Shown: positions 21,537 to 33,661 of the stretch, in pieces
How the letters are laid out: each line of letters opens with the position of its first letter
Position numbering within the stretch: the first letter of the stretch is position 1
NCBI RefSeq assembly: GCF_025399195.1
Contig: NW_026252182.1
Location: forward strand, 1 to 45,369
DNA from: Umbelopsis ramanniana AG
Taxonomy: Eukaryota; Mucoromycota; Umbelopsidomycetes; Umbelopsidales; Umbelopsidaceae
Reading direction: 5' to 3'
DNA: 45,369 bases
Notes under the pieces: generated by a model
Told to the model about the DNA's origin: nothing
Database searches by the model: none
What the model saw: only the letters and a program-made list of their open reading frames with translations
Translations under genes and position numbers: made by a program

Positions 21537-22475
21537 TCACCATGCAAGGTAACCGCCATCCACAACCAGATCAGAACCAGTGACGAACGACGAAGCCTCA
21601 CTTGCGAGGTATACAATAGCACCCTGAAGTTCGTGAGGCAAACCCATTCGTGCCATAGGGGTGTTTTCTTCCCACGCTGCTTTCATTGCAGCACCTTCCG
21701 CGCCGCGATCGGCAATAACCTGCTTTGTCAAATCCGTTGCCATGTATCCTGGTGACACTGTGTTCACTCGGATCTTGTGGGGAGCCCACTCGCATGCCAA
21801 AGACTTTGCAAGGTGGATAACAGCTGCCTTGGAGGCGTTATAAGAGCATTGTGGTTGCGGCTTGTTGACGATATGAGCTGACATGGATCCAATAAGAATG
21901 AGTGATCCACCCGATGCTTGCTTCATCATTTCCCTATAGTCATTGTATAGTCAATATAACACGTTTTCATTCAAAACCCAATATCCTCGCTTTCGCTTAC
22001 TTGGCGGCCGCCTGACAACAGAAAAAGGTTCCATTGACATTGACGTTCATGATCCTGGCAAAATCTTGAGGGCTGTGCTCCTCTGCCTTGACGTTCTTCA
22101 CAATACCAGCAGCAGTCACCAAGATATCAATGGAGCCATGTTGTTGAGCAATTTGCTCAAACAGCGTTTGCACCTCCTCATAGCTGGTCACGTCGCAAGC
22201 CCAGCTTGTAGCCTTCACCTTGTACTGTTGTTCAATGTCTACGCAGGCCTGCGCACCCATCTCCGCTAACAAATCAACACAGGCTACAGATGCTCCACAC
22301 TCGGCCAAGGCACGCATCATTTCGAGACCTAGTCCTCTTGCTCCTCCCGTCACTGTAACACTGGTTCATCAGACATGGCCACTGGACATCACTCCGCGTT
22401 CAAGATATACCACTTACCAACAGCTGTCTTTCCATTCAAAGAGAAGCGAGCAAGAACACCAGAGGGAGCAGACAT
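21537..22475 (-). CDS. Short-chain dehydrogenase/reductase, polyol/ketose type
   Basis: An NAD(P)(H)-dependent oxidoreductase of the classical SDR family. Three exons: 22475-22418, 22352-22001, 21933-21537; 268 residues. The Rossmann glycine motif is TGGARGLG (spliced across intron 1), followed by NNAG-equivalent TAAG, the Ser (GSMSA) and the active-site Tyr-x3-Lys (YNASKAAV). VNTVSPGYMATDLT and the C-terminal TGSDLVVDGGY are typical. The nearest described relatives are fungal sorbose reductase, L-xylulose reductase, mannitol dehydrogenase and D-arabinitol dehydrogenase; the substrate cannot be decided here. The N-terminus (MSAPSGVLARFSLNGKTAV) shows no targeting signal. A TATA-like site lies about 60 bp before the ATG. 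Confidence 0.92.
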
Positions 22476-23473
22476 GATAGTATGAAGATAAATAGAGGTA
22501 AGAAACAGAAGAGATCGTGGGGTAAACTAGCGTTTTATATTCAAGCATGGACGCCGGATTATTTGTCCAAATATGACTTGCAAAATTTCATTAGGCCGAG
22601 CTTTGCTTTTTCGGCTCAGACTAATTGCCTTATTTGACTTACCCTTGGAAAACTCTACACCGCTTGGCTGGCTGTTGCAGTAGAGGCCAAGGCACTTCTT
22701 TTGGGACATGAATTGCAGTAGACCATGCTATTAACATGGGTAATAGATGCTATACACTGTCGTAGAATTGTGTTCTACTTTATGCGCTCAAGTAGCTGGT
22801 CCGACATTCTAAAGTTTGAGCGCTTGCACCAAGAATACGAACCAATAGAATACTATCCGGTACAGTGCGCTTTTGGTAAATAGCAGTTTCGACCGAAAAC
22901 TTCATTTTAAAAAGTGCAATCTGGATCCACCAAAGTCGTTTGTAGTATAAACTCATGCATCGCTCTTAAGCTGAATTGGTTATTTTCTCCGTATACTTCA
23001 AACCGATGGATTTATTCTCGAATTTGTAAGAACGGTAGACTTGAGCTTTGCAACTTTAATTCTAACCACTTATATTTTTACGTGTCATTTTGGCCATAAA
23101 CTGCCTTCCTGGTGCCCAACCTTCCATTTTGCTTGTAATAAGCCTAGGACTTGTCAAGCACTATTTACCTCAAACTATATGGGACGTATCTTGAGTCAAT
23201 CGCAAGTAATGACAGCATTTTATAACATTATGGTATCTTTAACTTGGATAAAGCTATTCAATGGTTGGCTTATGAGCTATAAAACACTTTGAATATTTTA
23301 GCCATACATTGACAGACTGTGAAATGAAACGAACTGGGTTGAATTTTTGGTGTGGTGCACGCTCGAAATTTTGGACTGTCGAGGGTGACGTGCAATTTGA
23401 GCCTCTGAGGCCCCGCTGGCCCATATTAGTCTGTCAGAAGTGTGGATACCGATTTTCTTTCTCTCAACTCATT
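22476..23473. other. Divergent promoter region SDR / RPS25
   Basis: 998 bp of AT-rich DNA between the start of the dehydrogenase gene (-) and the ATG of RPS25 (+). Only short accidental frames occur. The last 100 bp before RPS25 turn more GC-rich and end in a T/C-rich leader, as expected for a ribosomal protein gene. Confidence 0.5.
22533..22540 (-). promoter_or_regulatory. TATA box of the SDR gene
   Basis: On the - strand ATATAAAA lies about 60 bp before the ATG at 22475. Confidence 0.5.
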
Positions 23474-24241
23474 ATGGTGAGTAGCCCTTATAATCGATGA
23501 ATCTACAACCATTGCTTTACATCCATCCGGCTATCCGAACGATGCATGGATGGATGGGTTGATGTGAAGCGAAAAACGGCACCAATATCGACATTTTCGT
23601 CTTGGTCCATTGACCAATTTGCACATCAGCACATTGGCTGACATTGCCAGCACTCTTCTTTCACAACAACTACACACCATCCACCTCGTAGTAGAGTCCA
23701 CATCAAGACATGCGTTTACCAACTGGTTCAGCAGTGTTGATTGACTCACTCTACCGCCCAATGTACTTTCAATGATTCCCTACCTCAACTACCTGATCAC
23801 TGATTTCCCCCCCCCCTTTTTTTTTTCTTCTTCTCAACTTTCAGGCTAAGAAGGACGCTGCTGCCAAGCCCACGTCTTCATCTGGAGGCAAGAAGGCCAA
23901 GAAGAAGTGGTCTGCTAAGAAGGTCAAGGATAAGTCCAACAACATGGTTGTCCTCGACAAGCAGACCTACGAACGTGTCTTCAAGGAAGTCCCTACCTAC
24001 AAGTTCATCTCCCAGTCCGTCCTCGTTGACCGTCTTCGCCTCAACGGCTCCCTTGCCCGTGTCGCTATCCGTGAACTCGAGGATCAAGGTGTCATTCGCA
24101 GAATCACCCGCCACGCTTCCCAGGTTATCTACAGTAAGTACATTCCCCCCTCTTGTCTTGGTCCATTATTTCAGTCAACTGACTTTTTTTCCTCTACCAG
24201 CCCGTGCTACTGGTGGTGATGACGAGAAGAAGGCCGAGTAA
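23474..24241 (+). CDS. RPS25: 40S ribosomal protein S25 (eS25)
   Basis: A small-subunit ribosomal protein near the head, needed for IRES-driven initiation in other eukaryotes. Three exons: 23474-23476 (the ATG alone), 23845-24133, 24201-24241; 110 residues (yeast 108). The Lys-rich N-terminus (GGKKAKKKWSAKKVKDK) and the winged-helix core are standard: DKQTYERVFKEVPTYKFISQ, SVLVDRLRLNGSLARVAIRE, and RHASQVIYTRATG. Codon use is highly biased, consistent with strong expression. The first intron is 368 nt, by far the longest in the window, and follows directly after the start codon, a common pattern in ribosomal protein genes. Confidence 0.97.
23520..23556 (+). repeat. Inverted repeat inside RPS25 intron 1
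   Basis: CATCCATCC (23520-23528) pairs perfectly with GGATGGATG (23548-23556) over a 19-nt loop. It could form a hairpin in the intron or in a hosted small RNA. Confidence 0.5.
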
Positions 24242-25433
24242 ATGTCTGTGATTTGCAGGTCATATTCTCATATGTGTGTTTGATACTACCACAATAAAAC
24301 ATACATGGTTTATAGTAATCAAAAGTACTCTTGAATGTTGGGTAAATGGTTATAAGTAGAAAGGGTTCATACAATATGAGAAATGGCCAGGATGAGGTGC
24401 AACTTGGTGTAGCATCGTTGTGTACGCTACAACCGCAAACGTTGTCACCGTTCCGAGCAAACGTAACTGAAACTGTTATGCCCCAACACATCTAAATAGT
24501 AACCGATAAAATGACAGCGACGGGGAACAGAGACTTGTCTATAATACTAACGGCACTCACTTGACACTTTTGTTATAGGTATTTCAGATGCTGCTCAACA
24601 TCAATTTTTTCTCTTCACTATCTATTATGACTTTCCCGCTGCTTTATCCAGTCTAATCAAACAGTGGCAGTAAGAAGTGACGCCTATGATGAGTGTATTA
24701 TCTCAAACAGAAAGCATAAAACACAAGTGAAGATTTGTACTTGTGAAAAAGGAACGCTACTAGCGACCTTTGGGTGAACTTTAATTTAAAAGTATCAAAG
24801 TGGATGTTCTCGATCAATTGAAAGCTAGGCAAAGGAGGAAAATCCAACAGAGTCCAAATTAACCGAAGCGCTCGTTTAGCGTTGATGTTTGTCAAATTTA
24901 TAAACTACTTACAGTATTTACATACACATAGAACGGATATCCACCAGACAATACTACAAGTTTCGATAAATGGCTATCATCCAAAATCCATCCTATAGAA
25001 AATACCAAGAAAAACGAACTTGACAGTGTCTTGGTATGCTGTGTCTTCCGTTGTGGTAGTTGTGAATAACTGGCACTTTCCAAAAATCCCCCACGAAAGT
25101 AGATAATAGTCTCGAGCTTTTAGAAGCCGAACTTTGTGGTCATCAAGGCAAGAAACAACTGTTAAGTCTTGGAATAACATCATACGATGTCTGCCGGCCC
25201 ACATTCGTGCATTATTATGACAGGTACATGATAATTTGTGTGCCATAAGTGGTTGCCCACATACCTAACAATCAAATACAAAAATCATCTAGCTTTTCAT
25301 GTTTGCCAGGTATGTACATTGAGGTGATATGCAAAATTGAATAGTACATAAGACTACTACATTACTTTCATGTTCGTATTAAGAGAAAAATTGACTGATG
25401 CTATAATGTACAAGTAAAACAACGTGGTTGAAA
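24242..25433. other. Convergent gap RPS25 / RRN6-like
   Basis: 1.2 kb between the 3' ends of RPS25 (+) and the RRN6-like gene (-). It holds a poly(A) signal for RPS25. The longest frame is 89 codons (24977-25246, - strand), with no recognisable domain. I see no RNA gene. Confidence 0.5.
24293..24298 (+). terminator. Poly(A) signal AATAAA, RPS25
   Basis: AATAAA occurs 52 bp after the RPS25 stop codon, a typical distance. Confidence 0.5.
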
Positions 25434-28400
25434 CTAGAAACCTTCCTTTCTCTTCTTTTTCTTCTTGACATGCTTGATTCTGGATCCGAAAGGGCCTGCA
25501 ACCGGCTGACTAGCACTGATGGCCGTAGCTGTCTTCTTCGTCTCGGGCGACGGTGGGAAAATTTGTGTGGAAAACTCCAGGTCATGTATACTAGGGAGTG
25601 ACAAGGAAGTTACCTTGTTGGCAGTCGCAGATTTGGTATGCGTATCCACAACTTGAGGAACGGCTGGTGCAGCATCCTGGACAGCAAAGTGCGCTGATGG
25701 GCGCCGACGCTTCTTTTTTGTGGTGGTCTGCTCATTTTGCAGAGCTTCTTCCGCCGTCATACCATCTAATCTTCTAAAGCTATAAGTATTTGGATCCGAT
25801 TCCATGTCCCAATCGCCAGCTAGCGCTGTTGCTGCCGGGTTGAGCTTAAGCTGGCTTCTAGCCAGGAGTTCTTCTGATTTGAAAAGATGCGGGAAATGTA
25901 AATTCGCAGGTATGGCTGATTCTTCAGGTTTGTCTTGAAGTTCACTAGGTATTTCTGTAAGGGTGCCGATAATATGCCTTGAAGCTGTAAGATCTGTGGC
26001 AATCTTTTGTATGGCTTCGCTTATATACTTGGTCCGACTTGAACTCCCAGCAGATGTCGTATCTTCTATACCGCTCTCGAGATCCAAGTGGCAAACCTGC
26101 CTTAGCTTTGATCGAACGCTACTGATGCTGTCTCCCAGATCGAGGGCGAATGGATCAATAAGGCCGAACTCTTCAAAACTGTTGTGCCACACCTTTTCAC
26201 GATGTACAGCTTCCGTGGATGATAACCGCTTTTCCAGCTCGCCAATAATGTTATCATCGATTTCACCAAATTCCCCTGCTGCAAGAGTATTAAGAATTTC
26301 ATGCCTTTAAAATAAAAGAGTAGACGTTAGTAAGTATATCTGCAAAGAAGCAACATGGCCATTGTCACTTGGTACTTACAGAGTTTTTGGAGCGACAGTT
26401 TCCCTGACACATTGGATAATTTTGTTCTCCAGTTCCTTGACGTCTGTTATGTGTTCAGTGGTTTTGATTTCACCACGAAATTCAAGATCTAAATTGATAC
26501 ATGTGAGATGCCATCCTTCTTCAACTCATCCCATCAATGCGTTTGCTATACCTTCAAAAAAGCGGGACAAATCCGAATTTACGCTATCCTCTTCCATTTC
26601 TTGCTTTTTGGCTTCTAAATGTTCCGCTTCGATATTGTCAAAATCGATTATTGGTGGCCGCTGAAACCAAGAAAGTGACCGCAGTTTTTGTTTTTCTGGC
26701 GGTTTACGACACCAAATTTTACTTTGTACCGTTCCATCTTCGCATAACTGAAGAACATTCCATGTACGAATACCGGCTGCTTGATCTTCTTGTGAGGGTT
26801 TCATATGAGCTATACCCGGTATAACCGTCAACCCAGCGAGTGGTGATTTGTTACGCAGCTCGGCTGTCTTGCTCGTTGCGTAGGGTGTCACCCATGCTGC
26901 GGGAGATGGTCGGAATCGATTAGTTGGCAAGCCATACAAGGGTCTAGTAGCGACATAAAACGATGAGTTGGAACTGCTATGTTTGTTATTAGTCGGTGTA
27001 GTGGATAGTGTACTCTGCGACGCAGGATTTGTGTTGAACGAAATATCCAGGGTGCGAGGTACATCTTTCGTCATCTTATCAGTCTTTCCATACTCAAAAA
27101 CATGAACAAAAGTGGACATAGGATGCCAGGCAAAAATTTGATCTAGGAAAAAAATATTAATTACGTTTAAGAATAAATCCAAAGTCGTATTTCATCAGTT
27201 GCATCGTTCCATACCTGTTTCACACCCTTCAACCTGATCCGTTACAAATTGTATTTGGGAAGGATAAAAAGGTCGTACGTGATGTTGCCAGCTAAGCACA
27301 GCTCGTTTGTTATACCGTGTATCAAACAACATTAGCTTATCATGTGTCGCAATAGCAACTTCAAAAGAGTGCTTTCTTGGTGGCACGGCCAACGCGCAAA
27401 TGTTATCTTCTACACCTTTCAGGGCGAACTTTGCGTCTCTGAGCTGATAGATGGTACTGGTGTTTGAACCTGGTTTCGCCTATATATTAAGTTAGCGGGC
27501 ATGCATCTCATAGCGATAAGTCTATGTACAACTCTTACCCTCAAGTCACAAAGGTCTAATTGATGAGGATATGCGGTATAAATGGTTCTTGGATGTGATG
27601 CGTATTGACATGAATGCCATTTGTGGAAAACATTTGAATCTGGAGATCCACCTTCTCGTATAGTTGATATATTGTTTCTGCATCAACAATCATAGTATCA
27701 GTATGCGGGAGGTACCTGAGAAAATGCAATTGTGATGTTTTTTAATCAGCCAACTTCTTACATGTATTCCCTAGGCTTGCTGTTGTAGTCCCACAACCCA
27801 AAGTAACCGGTTTCACTGACGATGATACATTCGCTTGCATAATAAGGATTGCCAACCATGTCCACTGCCTTGATATTATTCGCAAAATTTTTGTCAGAGA
27901 ACGAAAGGGTTGCCAATGGTTTAACTTTTAAAGGTTTTGATGAATCGCTTTCTGTTGTTTGACTGATCTTCATGACTGACGCTCCTCCAACGGTACGCAC
28001 ACCGACAAGAGCTAAAGGTTACAATTGAGTTTTTGTCAGACATATTCAGGTTTCCAATCGATATTGTATCAATGTCTTCAACATCCTCATAGATGGAAGA
28101 TTCGACATACCTTCATCTTCAGGAGAAAGCGAGGAACAAAAATTGGTGATTTGTTGTATTGGGGTAAAAACATCCAAAGAGGACCTATCCTTGAGCCGTA
28201 TATCTACATCATCAATGTGTAAGAAGTCGGTATCCTGAGGAACTTCTTCACCGTTGGGGTATATTTGGCTGATACCAATGGGAGCTACATCTGAAAAAGG
28301 CATCAGTCGTCCTACTCGGTACGATCCTATCAATATATGGCAATGACTTACTCAGAGTCGATTTTGCTTCGCCTCCTGGAAAGATTAAAAATTGCGCTTT

Positions 28401-28953
28401 CTGTCCAAGCTGTCCATGCACCAAACGGTTGCCTAACGATGGATCAAAACGCTCATAGATATCCAGCACTTTTTTACTGTCTCTTCGCGCATCTAGAAGC
28501 GTGCTTCTGTAAATTGACAGCTTCGCGAGCAGCTCAAAGGATTTTGTCTATATGTCAAAAATCAAGGAGCTGTTAGAACAACGAGGAAATACAAAGACTT
28601 GTTAGTAGTCACCACAGCCGGAAGTACCTACCATATCAAATTGGTAATCTACTCTAGCTGCCAAATTGGTTTGTGGGACTTCCACTCTCGTTTTGTCAAC
28701 AGGCACCCATGGGTAATCTTTAAACGGTGGGTCAGTTAGTACAAGTTCATTTTCATTATGCAATCTTGTACACACATGTACCTCCAGTGTCGGTTTGAAA
28801 AGTGTGTGGTTGTATGGAAGCTTCGTAGGTGTTAAAGTCCAGAATGTTGGCAGATATTTCCGGTCGAATGGGGAATGCATGTTCTCCAGCGGCATCAAGG
28901 TCGAGGCCGGTCAATTCAAGTGCGGGATCACGCCTGACCCGATCTAGCGGCAT
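25434..28953 (-). CDS. RNA polymerase I initiation factor RRN6-like (TAF1C-like)
   Basis: Probable subunit of the core factor/SL1 complex that recruits RNA polymerase I to the rDNA promoter. Ten exons: 28953-28782, 28717-28632, 28547-28352, 28290-28111, 28011-27762, 27677-27539, 27479-27215, 27142-26552, 26488-26380, 26304-25434; 952 residues. The N-terminal half contains WD-like repeats with an RRN6-type GYFGLWDYNS block, followed by blade-like segments (VAIATHDKLMLFDTRYNKRA, FAWHPMSTFVHVFEYG). The C-terminus ends in GPFGSRIKHVKKKKKRKEGF, a basic tail like that of fungal RRN6 proteins. The first intron carries a perfect TACTAAC branch point. Assignment rests on these features only; sequence divergence in this family is high. 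Shares a 191 bp promoter with the WAPL-like gene. Confidence 0.72.
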
Positions 28954-29144
28954 CAGTTAATATCATATACTGAGCTCGCAGGAAGTAGTACTTAGACGAG
29001 GTTTTTTTTTGACAAGAGCCAAAGTCTTTGAGCCGAATTCCCAGTCACGTCACGCGATTTCTTTCGTACTGTCAAATTGCGGGTTCGCGTACCATTTTCG
29101 TAGCGCGACTGGAATAGGCTCCCTTTGGCCGGACTGAACTCCCC
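28954..29144. promoter_or_regulatory. Bidirectional promoter RRN6-like / WAPL-like
   Basis: 191 bp separate the two divergent start codons. Within it CACGTCACGCGA (29046-29057) and TTCGCG (29084-29089) carry CGCG cores resembling MBF/E2F-type cell-cycle sites (ACGCG). This would suit a cohesin regulator, but the match is short and inferred. Confidence 0.3.
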
Positions 29145-31912
29145 ATGTTGAAAGCATTATTCTTCAGGAAGAGAACGGCAATCACATACAAAAGCCGTAT
29201 AGAGCCGCCAGCGTTCCCGGATTTTGATAGAAGTCCCTATGTCTTTCCTTCAGACAGCCAGCTCGGTCAACCTTTTACTGACAGTTCATCTCGACCAAAC
29301 CGCGAACAAGCCGTAGGAAATCGTGACAATGGACACCGTAATGCAGAAAAAGTCAAGAAAGAGGAAACAGCAACCAAAGAGGAAGTCCAAGTAATTGATA
29401 GCAATTTAATTGATGGCTCAAATATTGATCACGACAGTGTCGTAGCCTCAGTGGATGAAGTGTCTACAAATATACCAGAACATAAGGATACAGAGCCAGA
29501 AATGTCTCTTCAGCACACACTTGAAAAAGTTAAGAAGAGGAAAAGACAAGAGAAACCACCGCAAGATCCGTTCAGTATATTTGACTTTTTAGAGTCTGAT
29601 AGTGATGGGACAGTGGAACTGATGAAGGCCAAGCCGATGGGATTACTACAAAAGACAAACTCAGATGCACACCGAAAAACTACGAGTAACCATGAGTCGC
29701 TTACAGTAACAAAGGAGAAGAGCACGAAAAAACTTGCTACTCGCTTGAAGGCCGAAAGTAAGGTTGCAATCGACAATGATGACGAGTCACAATCCGAACT
29801 GTCTGATTTCGAGCATTTTGCAGGCGTAAGTGTCCATCAACTGACGAAGATTTACTATCAGAAGCCTTTAACTAATACTATACATAGAACATCTTTCCGG
29901 AAGTGTCCTATGTAATCACGCCAGAGCATGAATTACCAGAGTCTGATCCTAGAGAAGCGGAGCTATCGTCGTTCATGCGACAAGAATTTGGAATGGAAAG
30001 TGAGAAGGATGAATCTATGGAAGAACAGCAAAAAAAGCCATCAAAAAGAAAACAATACGTTCCTCAGAACAAAATCAAAGCTCAATTCACATATGGCTCT
30101 GCAAGAAAGATCATTAGCAGTCAAAATGAGAGTCCAAGCGAGGGCAATACAAGCAACCTAACGGGAAACGCTCTGTCATCAAAAGAAGCTCGTGTTCCTC
30201 CTAATAGTACATCTTTAGATCGATCAATGCCTCTTGGGGAGATCAATAGATCCTCAACTTGCACCAGCACACTCTCCTCGCCGTTAGTTTCTAGTAATGA
30301 TATGCAATTAGATGAACAGAACTGTACATCCAAGAACACTTCTGGCCAAAAGTAAGCTATTGCACCCTCAATCACATTGTGTAATGTATTTAATAACCTT
30401 GTCGAGTACAGTATATCTCAAACGACTCAAAACGATGTAACAGACATTTTCTCCGTGACCGGAAATCTCTCCATTTTGATGACATGGTTATCAAACATAC
30501 ACCCTATTTCATGTACTACATCCATCTCACGAAAGGTATGTGAACATTCAATATCAGCTGTTGCCTTCCATCATTAATTAGTCTCTCCTTAAGTCGGATG
30601 GGCAACTGTGTGATAACGTAGTTGCGGCGCAAACATTGGTGGCATATCTGGCTCAAAATCCGGATGGCTTGAACCATCTGGAGCATGCAATTAAAAAAAC
30701 TTATATGGTGAAGGTTCTTTGCGAAAACATAGAGTCATGTTTAGACGCCTTCGCTGAAACTGATACCTTAAGTTCAGAAAAGGAGGTAAGTCGTTGGGCT
30801 AGTCAAAGGATATCTCATTGATCTGATGAACTGATATTTGTTATGCATGCTTAGACTTTACGTGCTATACTTGAGCACAGTCTGAATTGCTTGATTATAA
30901 TGGAACCGTTTACGGCATCCACGCATGATGTTGCCTCTTTACCGAGCCTGTGCAATACGCTTCTTCAGATATTGGCGATTTTTCAAGGTATGTTCTGCGG
31001 CTTTAATATTAATGTACCAATACTCATATCACACAACTGACCTTTGATTTGAATAGAATGCACAGCGCAAACCAACGATGACATCTCGGGATTAGCATGC
31101 AGTGGAGTATATACCACTCTTCAGCAACTTATCAACATTACTTACGGCAATCCAGCGCAATGTTCTATCATGACACAGGAACTTGTGCTATTTGACAGTA
31201 TAGCATCAAACAACTGTCAGACTACGATGAATATACAAGGGAACTGGAAAGATCATTTCGATCAAAATTTACTGTCTTCCAAATATTTCCTCCCATTTCA
31301 TACCGCAATTCTTGCGCTGGGCATCATGGTCAATTTATTTGAGGGAGATCAAGACGCTGCTCCCCAGTACAGTGCTTTAGGTAAGGCAATAGAACCATTT
31401 ATAACTCTATTTCATAAGCAATGCTAATCCAATATTGCGTAAAAGTAGCTGCTGTTACCTGTCAAAGCATGGGTTCCTGCACTCAAAAGTGTACCTGCTG
31501 TGGGAAGATACCAAATAGGACGTGGATGTACGATATCTTCAAGGCTTTAGCATCAGACGAGGTAGTGTATTGAAACTACTGGTGCTCCACTTGTTGCATC
31601 TGTGATGATTAATTGAATGTATGACAGACACAGCAAGACTTCTACAAGTCCAAAATGATCATGTACATTTCTCTTGCGTTAGGATATCAACTCCAGGCCG
31701 GCGACATCTCCATTGCTGAAGGACCACTATGGATCTCCAGTGAAGATTATAACAGCATCATACACTTCATCAGCAGGTTTGCAGATTTACCTAGCCCCCA
31801 ACCGGCTTCGAGATCTACGACAGAGGAACCCTCGTCGACTGCATCAGCGCAATTAGCTGCTCATCAGCTAGTGCTTCAACTAAAGCACAATGTAAAACCT
31901 CACAACCTATAG
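29145..31912 (+). CDS. WAPL-like cohesin release factor
   Basis: WAPL/Rad61 proteins with Pds5 open the cohesin ring and release it from chromatin in the nucleus. Eight exons: 29145-29825, 29888-30351, 30412-30535, 30594-30785, 30855-30987, 31057-31380, 31446-31561, 31628-31912; 772 residues. About 390 N-terminal residues are polar and disordered, with Lys/Glu clusters, a DPFSIFDFLESDSD patch and a FTYGSARKI segment recalling the TYG-type motif of fungal WAPL. From about residue 390 on the protein is helical, like the WAPL HEAT-type domain: DIFSVTGNLSILMTWLS, TAILALGIMVNLFEGD and SKMIMYISLALGYQLQAGD. An unusual Cys cluster (CTQKCTCCGK) sits between these. The identification is by pattern, not alignment; another helical-repeat nuclear protein is the alternative. 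Confidence 0.6.
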
Positions 31913-32046
31913 ACTAATAGATCTATGCCTTGAGCCAGTCTTGTAAATACTTGTTTCAATAATAACATTACCATTAATTTTTTGCAAGTTTTTGTTCTGC
32001 CATTGAATCTGAATAAGGAAAATGTGATCGTCGATGAACTGGACGC

Positions 32047-33590
32047 ATGTTGACCAACTATTCGAAAAAAAAGCTCAGCAACCTATTCGAGCAAGCTGAA
32101 CCCACTAGCTATGCATTCAGCCATCGCCTTGCAAGCTGCTTCAATTCGGAAGCCGCGTTATCTCCAAGTGAGAGTAGCTCTTTTTAAATTTTACATCCTT
32201 TGTCGAACATTCCACTCATGCTCGAACATTCTTCTTCAGGACCTGCTTACACTGATGAATGGAACGACGATTTGATTTCACCTAATATAAATCCTCCCAT
32301 AGCTCAATATCTCAAGCCGAGAAAAAGGCGCCTTTTCGGATTTAAGAAACATGGCAGCACCACGCAAGCATCGCAAGAAACTTCAGGTTTGGCTCTGGAA
32401 GGCATCTCATCTTTTGACATCCATATTCTGATAATTGCCATTGTTAGGCTTCACCGGCGTTGATTCACAGAAACTGGAAGCGACGATTGACGAAGATGAA
32501 GCTATGGTAGAGATACAGCCCATCTTACAAGGCTTACAGTCCATTGAAGTATCGTCAGCTCAAAACAGCCAAAGCGGATGGGCCGAACCGCTGTTTGCGC
32601 TTTTAAATTTGCCGCATCACCAGGTACGAGAAATAGACGCAATGACGGTATAGTATCGCACTCCACTCATTTTTTTTTTTCAAAGATTACAATTGCATGT
32701 AGGCACTTGGATTTTAGCAATTGGAACGATGACCGGATGACCATTGTTTGCGATGTCATATCCAAACATCCTGAACTTTCACATCAAAATGCTGTTTATT
32801 TTTTGAAGAATACTGTCTTTGTAAAGGTATGGAGCAGCACTTTTAGACTAGATGGTTGGAATCGCTGATTTATCATCTCATATAGATGCAAGATATGAAA
32901 AGTATGCCGTCAAGATCCTTCATGACTGCTGTTATACAGATGGCCAAAGCAAATGGCGGTACTGCAATTGACGGGATAGTATTACATGCACTCTATGCTA
33001 CCCAGCCAAGTAAGTATACCAGGTAGATTTTGTATCGATAACATATGCTGAACTATATAACTTTGGCGAACAGACAAAGCACTGTCAAGTATCATATTGA
33101 AATTAATCAGTGGCGGTCTGTCTTGGGACAATTGCTCCAAATTACTCAGGTACACAACATTTTTAATCAACTTAACGCGTAATCTAATCATTAACCATGA
33201 CACATTACCAGTATCATGGTGGCAGATCCAGACACCAGTATGAGCTCTCAAAGCCAAATCGCACCAATGCCATGGACCGCACTGACGTCAAACGCAGTAA
33301 CAGCGCTGTTGCATATTAAGCCTCCCCTAGACTTGACGCATGTAATTGTACGAAATATCATATCAGGTATACGCTTAGGTTTGGAAGATGATCCTAAGGA
33401 GAACAGCCACATCCAGCTCTTGTTAGTGCTTGTCACCAAACACGGAGAACGGATCTATTTAGACAACAACATTATAGACCGCATTGAGGAGACGGCTAAT
33501 ATGAGTGACAGCTTCTTGAAAAAATCCATTCAAAATCAAATCAAGTCATTAAAACGAAAGGTTCAACCCTTTGCCGAAACCCAGGGATAA
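32047..33590 (+). CDS. FANCE-like Fanconi anaemia core protein (candidate)
   Basis: FANCE bridges the Fanconi core ligase to FANCD2 during interstrand crosslink repair. Seven exons: 32047-32167, 32240-32386, 32448-32623, 32686-32826, 32886-33009, 33074-33149, 33212-33590; 387 residues. The N-terminal 110 residues are variable. From about residue 120 a helical-repeat region resembles the FANCE C-terminal domain: LDFSNWNDDRMTIVCDVI, HPELSHQNAVYFLKNTVF, PSRSFMTAVIQMAKANGG, a PMPWTALTSNAVTALLHI block and QLLLVLVTKHGERI near the end. These follow the usual FANCE order of short ARM-like helices with a PW motif. The family is poorly conserved, so this is a reasoned guess. It lies 134 bp after the WAPL-like gene on the same strand. 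Confidence 0.5.
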
Positions 33591-33661
33591 TCACTACTAA
33601 AACTTCAAACAGCCTTGCCACGCCGCGCCACACTACCTTCTTTCTTTTACAGTCTCCTGCA

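Noticed and set aside
23477-23844. C/D box snoRNA in the RPS25 intron
   Set aside because: No good C box (RUGAUGA) paired with a CUGA at a suitable distance. Only the hairpin is reported.
28291-28351. A 25-nt intron (28351-28327) in the RRN6-like gene
   Set aside because: Too short for splicing. A pyrimidine-rich acceptor at 28291 gives a 61-nt intron that keeps the frame, so that was used.
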